A stretch of 64,000 nucleotides of DNA from Icerya purchasi (lineage: Eukaryota > Arthropoda > Insecta > Hemiptera > Monophlebidae): the NCBI GenBank assembly GCA_039619475.1, contig CM077115.1:597147643-597211642 (forward strand), read 5' to 3'. Shown here one piece after another: positions 58,469-64,000 of this stretch (its first letter is position 1; each line of letters begins with the position of its first letter). The position numbers and the translations under genes are program-made. The notes under the pieces were generated by a model that made no database searches, had not been told where the DNA came from, and saw only the letters and a list, made by a program, of their open reading frames with translations.

Positions 58469-59330
58469 CCGACTTCTTTCCTTACCTTTTGTTTCTGGGT
58501 AAAGGTCCTTGGTTGACGAGCCCAAAAAAAAAAAAAAAAAAAAAAAAAAAACGAAAAGGAAGAGTTATATGGAAGCCGATCAGGAAAAGACAGGATATAT
58601 CGGGTACAGTAAAGAGCGGGAAGGCCAAGCCTAAGTGAACAGGCGTACACAAAACCGAACGCTCTACCGAAAGAGATGAACGCTTAATAAACACGTGATA
58701 ATCGTTTCGGACAAGTGCATCGTTTAAATCGGCAGAAAGCAATGTAGGGGCTAAGAGATAAGCGAAAGCGAGAGGAAAGCAGTAAAGAATGAGTAAAACA
58801 CAGGCGAATAATAAAGAAAAAAACAGAGCGCTGAACTGAAGGAAACAGAAGATGGATTGGAAGGGAGACTAAATTGAATAGAAAGATGGAATGTATAATT
58901 GTTAGAAAAATAGGTGTGTAATTATCTGAGATGAAAATTTGTGGGGAGAACGAAGTAACAACCCGAGCCAAAGAATTAGTTATTACCAAATGCACCAGAA
59001 TGGCCGGGAACTCACAATTAATACCAGCTAGAATGGAACGGAGAGAATACGAAAGAGTGGACGTATACGAAGAATAATAAAGTCACAGAAAAATGATCAG
59101 GAAGCGGGAAGGTTGGCTATCAGAAAAAATTAGCAGAAGAGTTAGGAAGATGGAGTTGTACTAAACGAGAAAGCAAAGAAATATTCTCATTTCTAATCAT
59201 AATCATTACGTGCTAGAAACCAATTCATTAAGAAAGGAAAAATGTATCGACACGCTTATTAGTGAAAAACCATCAAAAATTACTCGTCGCGAAATTGTTT
59301 TCAACGGTAGTGGGCAGAGTCACTAAAAGC

Positions 59331-59963
59331 AGTGGCGAATCCACCGGGGGGAAATAGGGGACATTTCCCCACAAAGAACTAAAGCCTCTATGAAAAAAAT
59401 CGTTATAACAGAGAAACTTTTAATTAATGCTATGAAAGATTTGTATGAATTTTACAACATACGGATTTTAATAATTAATATTTAATACTATTTTCTAGTA
59501 AAACTATTAATGTTTCCTTTTTATTCTAATTTAAATGAAATTATCATGGATCTTGTGCCATTTTTATTTATTTTTAATTTTTATTTTGCATTTTTAATTA
59601 AAAATAGTAGTTCAATGAGAAATACATATATATTTAAACTTCCCCATGGGGACAAAGAGAATTCGGATCGGATTACTAACAAAAATAAAAAGGAAGTAAA
59701 GTGTCTAATGAAAATACTATCTTTCTTACTATTTCTAAACTGCCATTTTAGTTAATATAATTTCGTTTTATTTTTCACCCTTAAACATAAGTCAAAAGTT
59801 AAATTAAAAATTGTAATAATTATGTATTTTTAAAACACATTTTTATGAACTTCTGTGAAGGTCGCTATTTGATTTTCTTTATGAAACAAGGGGTATTTCC
59901 CAAATATACTGCTTACCGTAGAAGAATAATTCCCCTCCAAATGTCCTTCTGGATCCGCCGCTG
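59331..59963. mobile_element. hAT-like non-autonomous element, 0.63 kb
   Basis: The termini are AGTGGCGAATCCACC on the left and GGATCCGCCGCTG on the right, imperfect inverted repeats of the common hAT form CAGTGGCGGATCCAG. CTAAAAG(C/A) flanks both sides (59323-59330 and 59964-59971), an 8-bp duplication with one mismatch. Sequence just inside both ends contains short complementary GGGG/CCCC blocks. There is no transposase; the AT-rich open frame at 59510-59755 has no motif. Confidence 0.75.
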
Positions 59964-59971
59964 CTAAAAGA

Positions 59972-61096
59972 ATGTATGATTTGGGTAGACTAGGGAAAAA
60001 TTTAATGCAGCTAAATAAAGACAAATGGCTCCGTTAAGAAAAAGTTTAACTAAGCTTTCACGGTGTTTTGTCAACAAATACAAATTCGAAACAAATATAC
60101 CGCGTTAAAAATGTTTCCACGCCGAACCGATGATTAGTTTTTGATTATGTTCACAATGACTACACATAGCACGAGACGTATGTGGGCCAATTTTCCCGGT
60201 GGATGTGATAGATCTACAGATTACGACGAATCGATGCAAAAGTGAACAAATCATTCGACAGCGCTAATAAAATCGTTTCTCTCTTATGCAAGTACTGAAG
60301 CTATTCCGAATGTAAAATATCGCTGTGCAGAAATACGAAAGCTGAGAATAAACAAGTTTGAACAAAGTTTTATTTAAGCTTATGCCCCTTCATTTGTGTT
60401 CGTGTATATTTAAGTAACTTGGGGTTTTTACTTTGGCCGAAGAGTATTTTGTCTTCAAAATTTCACATCTATTAGTATACAATCAAATTTCGCGCGTCGT
60501 CATAAATAATTTCGCTAATTGCTATTCATTATATTTTTAATTATAAAATTACTTTGCTGCAAGTATTCAAACTATAAGACTACGAACTAAAACCGATGAA
60601 GCCGTGAGTGTTAACAGAGAAAACAATAGTCCGTGAGTGGAAATTCTTTACAATCTTAAGTCTCGAAAAAATTTACTAATGAAAAATCCGAAATATACAA
60701 ATTAATGATGTGTGTCATACAGCTCAATCGATTTTAAGATCGCCAAATCTATAAATTAAAAATTCCAACTTAACGAAAACTACCGTCATCGCAATAATAA
60801 ATCTGAAAGATGAAAAATCGGTTAAGATTTCTCCGTTCTTTTTCAAGAAGTTAAAAACAGTCCATGCTTACGAACTCTTAATGAAATAAATTTTAAGAGT
60901 CTTTTTTACAAACGGAAAGGAAAACGTGTATGTCTGTTAATTCCTGGTGGTATGATAAATAAAACTGCTGTAAAAAAAAAAAGATTAAATCACTAACAAA
61001 AATTAAATATAAATTTAAAAAAGAAATTGAAAAAACCATGGTAACTTTAGAAAACCTCAGACCCTTAAAAGAATCGCAGAAAAGAAATTCTTAAAA
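59972..61096. other. AT-rich stretch without recognisable gene
   Basis: No coding family or strong repeat was recognised on either strand. Confidence 0.5.
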
Positions 61097-61344
61097 GTTT
61101 TTTTTTTTCTTTTTTCTTGTACTCGTCAACCAAGAACCTTCACCCAGAAACAAATATTAAGAAAAGAAGTCGGTTACGATGACTGCCCGGTAAGTTCGTA
61201 GAATGATTTTTTTCTCTCAAAGTGGCTGCACTGCGGGATTATCAACTAATCAGCTGTGTAGATTTGACGATATTCAGTTTGAGTTTTACCTCGATACAGT
61301 TCGTAGTCTATGTGTAGTGACACGTTTTGCGCAAAGTGATTTTT

Positions 61345-61382
61345 AGGATTCCGTATACATACAATGTACGGAATCCTAATAA
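61345..61382. repeat. 13-bp palindrome in the mariner 3' region
   Basis: TTAGGATTCCGTA and its complement TACGGAATCCTAA flank an 11-nt spacer. The same AGGATTCCGTACAT block is present in the 4756-4856 relic. Confidence 0.8.
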
Positions 61383-61439
61383 GATGGTACACAAATGACA
61401 AAAATATCAAATAAAAATCAATAACTCCATGATTGGATT

Positions 61440-62390
61440 GACTTATAAACTTCAAATTTGGAACATACATTATTTTTATCTCGTCGTAACTCAAACGACC
61501 TCTTCTCGGGGTCCCCAGTGGTGCCCCTTGAGGTCTTTTTTGGTCTTGGGGAACAGCCAGAAGTCCGTGGGGGCCAGATCGAGCGAGTAGGGGGGTGGTT
61601 CAAAACCGTGATGCCGTTCTTCGTGAGGAACGACTTGACGAGGTGACAATTGTGTGAGGGTGTGTTGTCCTGGTCGAGAAGCCAACTTTGATTCGCCGCC
61701 AAACCCGGCCTTACACGCTTCACAGGCGCGTTCAGGCGTTTCATCACGCCTACATAATACTGCCCATTAACGGTCTGAATTCCTGATACACAATGCCGCG
61801 GTAATCGAAGAAAACGATGAGCATGCACTTCACTTTTAACTTTGACATCCTTGCTTTTTTCACTCTCGGCTCCCCTCCAGCACCCAAGTCATACTTGCTT
61901 TCGTATTTTCGGGATCGTATTCCAAATATCACACAACTCATCACCCGTAATCACTCGTCGTACGAAAGAATCGGCCTCGGCCAGCGTTTTCGTCTAGTCT
62001 TCGCAGCAGCGAATGCGAGTGTTTTTTTGATCAGCGCTGAGAAGCTTCGGAACCATGCGCGCACATACCTTGCGCACCTTCAGATCATCGCGAACTACTT
62101 CTCAGACTGCTTCTCTACCTACTCCAAGTGAATCCGCAATCAGTCTGGTCGGTAGCCGAGGGGCCCGCGTTAAAAACTCTTCCGACACGACGAAAAACGG
62201 ATCTCTCCTCTCGCGGATCGTCTACTGCCGACTCTCGACCCTCCTAGAACGCTTTACCCTCTTGTATACCGTCACAGGCTTCACAGCTGACTCGTCCGAT
62301 GTTTCACGCAAAGTTCCCGCGATTTCCGAACCACTTTTACCGGCTTTAACGAAAAAGCTTAATCACACATCTTTGTTCTTTGAAATTCAT
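61440..62390 (-). pseudogene. mariner transposase (DD34D), frameshifted
   Basis: The transposase would cut and paste the element at TA sites. A start MNFKEQRCVIK lies at 62390, followed by decayed helix-turn-helix sequence (SGSEIAGTLRETSDES in a shifted frame). SADQKNTRIRCC corresponds to the LTxEQKxxRxxxC block. The first catalytic Asp is in VITGDE (codon near 61939), followed by KCMLIVFFDYRGIVYQEF. The second is in LLDQDNTPSH (near 61668). The third is in YSLDLAPTDFWLFPKTKKDL (near 61564). Spacing of the last two is 34 residues once a frameshift between them is allowed, giving the mariner DD34D type. At least four frameshifts and several stops inactivate it, but all three Asp codons persist. 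Confidence 0.9.
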
Positions 62391-62883
62391 TTTTAAAAAG
62401 TTCGACCGAAGTAAAAAAGAACACTTTACGCAAAACATCACTCTACGCATATGAACTGTATCGAGGTAAAACTCGAACTGAATATCGCCAAGAAGGAGTA
62501 TGTAGATATACACAGCTGCTTAGTTGAAAATCCCGTAGTGTAGCTACTTTCGGAGAAAAAAAAAATCATTATTCTACGAACTTACCGGGCAGTCATCGTA
62601 TATTTGAATTCGATCAGAAATCTTTTTGCTAGAAACCAACGGTAGGAATAACTAGTGGGGAACGAAAGGACAGGATATAGGAAGAGCCCAAGCATCAACA
62701 AATAGGAATACAAAGCAGAAAAGTAAAAATGAAGCGTAGGGGAAATTTATTCGAAAATAGAGGGAAAAACATATAAGATAGTAATGGATAAGAATGAAAA
62801 ATCTGCGTTTCCACCGATTAAAATGAGTAAAAATATAATTACGCGAGAAACAGGAAAATATAAAGAAACCTCTTTTTAGTCAT

Positions 62884-64000
62884 TTGTTTCCAAAAGCAAA
62901 GGGTACTATATTTATGCAATCATCCAGCTACATCAGATTAGATAATTATCTTGTTATGAATACGACTGAAAAAAAAAAACTTAACAGAAAGGCAAACGGA
63001 TATGATAAAATTTCGAATAAAATCATAAAAATTATAGCAAAACCCAAACAAGAAAAAAAAAAAAAATATTATACAAAAAAGCAAGCCTACATTATTATTC
63101 GCAAACATTTTTGATTTCTTTCAATCTCGAAAATAAGAAAAAATTAAATTGCTACAGAGCCAGGCGAAAAAGTCCTTCTTAAAATGAGCTTAACCATTAA
63201 CTTCCGAAAAAATAGGGAAAGCTTATGAAAAAAGAAAAAAAAAAACGTCGATATTAAATAAAGATCAATATTAGTTTTAGGAAAGGAAAGTCCACAGAAT
63301 TAACCCTAAAAGAGACGATGGAACGAAATTAAAACTTACCGGAAAAAAATATAAATATATTTAGTTTCGATGTCACTTTCGATAAAAAATTGAATGGTCC
63401 AGACTGCCGAAAATTTTTGGGGATCATCAAATAAACGCAGCTTTATTGAAGGCAATTGAAGGTTTTCTCGAAAACATAACTATAGAACTATGTATGGTAT
63501 ACTTCTGAGTTCGATTTTATCACCAAAAGCCTCTTTAATATTGCCGCGTATTATATACATAAAAGTATCTAGTTAAATAATTCTTTCGTAACGAGTTGCG
63601 CAGATGACCTATTTATAACCGGATAAATATACAGATACTGTAGCGTATATAAATATCAAGATACTAAGTTTAAATGCAGCCTTAAATAAACTCGGTTATA
63701 ATTTGAATACGAATAAAATTCGGATGCTATTAATAACGAAGAAAAGAAATAAACAAGAATTTAAAGAAGAAATTAAAAACGTCATTAAATCAGAGAAAGT
63801 ATCGCTAAATTTTAAAAAAGATATTAAATATTTAGGTATTTTAGTGAAAGTTTTAATACATACAAAATTATGCATATAAAAGAATAATCAAACGAATCAT
63901 TATAAAATCTATAATAATCCCTTCAGCTGCATCATCATGGACAGGGAAATTGATTTGGATAGATTAGTTAATAATATAATATCTACCCAAAAATCCTTCG
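62884..64000 (+). pseudogene. R1/LOA- or I-group-like RT relic, running off the window
   Basis: NRKANGYDKISNKIIKIIAK (62884-63114 frame) matches the KAPGxDGIPNxIxKxIA helix that opens the RT. FRKGKSTELTL (about 63275) matches FGFRKGKST. SFDVTFDKKLNGPD is a damaged first catalytic box. Around 63600 TSCADDLFITG retains the ADD catalytic box. LNAALNKLGYNLNTNKIRML and DIKYLGILV follow in a shifted frame. Stops and frameshifts are frequent. The element continues beyond position 64000, so its 3' part and clade cannot be fixed. Confidence 0.65.

Larger units (their letters stand above)
57094..58552 (+). mobile_element. Young family A LINE copy nested in an older one, itself split by a third insert
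   Basis: It begins GTTACCATTTACACGGATGG at the RNase H start, runs to 57231, is interrupted to about 57708, then resumes at CCTTCGCTCTATTATTTTC and ends in the family tail and about 28 A residues. It is almost identical to the copy at 26188-28186 over their shared length, so both come from the same recent source. It is flanked by GAAAAGG duplications. Confidence 0.9.
56993..59230 (-). mobile_element. Older family A LINE on the minus strand, split by a plus-strand copy
   Basis: The tail half lies at 56993-57093: an ATTT-rich A-tail complement, then GGTTCGTCAACAGAGGATCT and TTACCC. The coding half resumes at 58553. It reads on the minus strand as decayed C-terminus (SSLSVERSVL near 58640-58680), CFTHSLLLSSRFRLSLS and FFVYVHSFVFSPFHSS, then VPGHSGAFG (near 59010). 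The plus-strand copy between them is flanked by GAAAAGG on both sides. The 5' limit near 59230 is approximate. Confidence 0.8.
61177..62598 (-). mobile_element. mariner-type transposon, 1.42 kb, long inverted ends
   Basis: It is flanked by TA (61175-61176 and 62599-62600). The ends match exactly for 30 bp (CGATGACTGCCCGGTAAGTT and on), and weaker inverted homology runs to about 190 bp (GGCGATATTCAGTTCGAGTT-like and TTTTACCTCGATACAGTTC blocks on both sides). The interior holds a broken DD34D transposase on the minus strand. Long inverted ends are unusual for mariner, where about 28-30 bp is common. Confidence 0.93.
61097..62870 (-). mobile_element. Family A LINE relic split by a mariner
   Basis: The tail part at 61097-61176 reads, as complement, GACTTCTTTTCTTAATATTT, GTTTCTGGGTGAAGGTTCTT and GGTTGACGAGTAC followed by A-rich sequence. 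The coding part resumes at 62601: DRIQI-like end codons, then on the minus strand CCTATATCCTGTCCTTTCGT and TTCCCCACTAGTTATTCC, matching the young copy's CCTATATCCTGTCCTTTCCT region. Removing the mariner and one TA restores the family sequence GGTTATATTTTGATC with few changes. The 5' limit near 62870 is approximate. Confidence 0.85.

Noticed and set aside
59510..59755. 81-codon frame inside the hAT-like element
   Set aside because: AT-rich low-complexity translation without any transposase motif.
61458..62396. Plus-strand open frames across the mariner
   Set aside because: They are antisense to the transposase and have no family motif.

Overview
This is arthropod, most probably insect, nuclear DNA. 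It is AT-rich with long homopolymer runs and many simple repeats. Nearly every readable coding segment belongs to a class of mobile element common in insect genomes: non-LTR retrotransposons (LINEs), a mariner transposon, hAT-type non-autonomous elements and a tRNA-derived SINE. I could not identify a host protein gene, tRNA, rRNA or CRISPR array. The order of insect cannot be fixed from the sequence alone.

The dominant component is one LINE family, called family A here. It is an I-group-like element with an endonuclease, a reverse transcriptase (RT), an RNase H domain and a C-terminal Cys/His cluster. Most copies are 5'-truncated. Those with a readable tail end in a short shared motif (GGTCCTTGGTTGACGAGCCC in the best copy) followed by poly(A). 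About fifteen copies or relics lie on both strands, at roughly 6.6, 15.4-18.6, 23.4-24.1, 24.2-24.8, 26.2-28.2, 33.7-34.3, 34.3-34.8, 40.3-41.0, 43.5-43.8, 43.8-44.9, 45.8-47.0, 55.1-56.2, 57.0-59.2 (two copies) and 61.1-62.9 kb. The copy at 26188-28186 is young: its frame is open, it has a perfect 9-bp target-site duplication and about 29 A residues. A second LINE family (family B, 2.3-3.1 and 28.7-31.8 kb, probably also 35.9-37.1 kb) ends in a conserved 3' stem-loop. Other LINE pieces resemble Jockey (13.6-14.4 kb), RTE (8.5-9.2 and 41.9-42.5 kb), CR1/L2-like (19-20 and 53.1-54.2 kb) and R1/LOA-like (50.2-51.9 and 62.9-64.0 kb) elements.

DNA elements include a mariner relic at 61177-62598, inserted with a TA duplication inside a family A copy. 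A 101-bp relic of a related mariner lies near 4.8 kb. Two hAT-like MITEs occupy 38240-38539 and 59331-59963. A 1.2-kb element with long inverted ends at 48502-49693 encodes a 45-residue peptide with a CIIC motif. A palindromic repeat family has copies near 5.0-5.6 and 21.1-22.0 kb and carries a conserved hairpin that loosely resembles a hammerhead ribozyme. A tRNA-derived SINE occurs three times (25.5, 41.1 and 52.1 kb).

The order of insertion can be read directly at two places. At 57.0-59.2 kb a minus-strand family A copy was split by a plus-strand family A copy, which was itself split by a third retroposed insert. At 61.1-62.9 kb the mariner split another family A copy. The window reads as a gene-free, retroelement-dominated interval with layered insertions of different ages.
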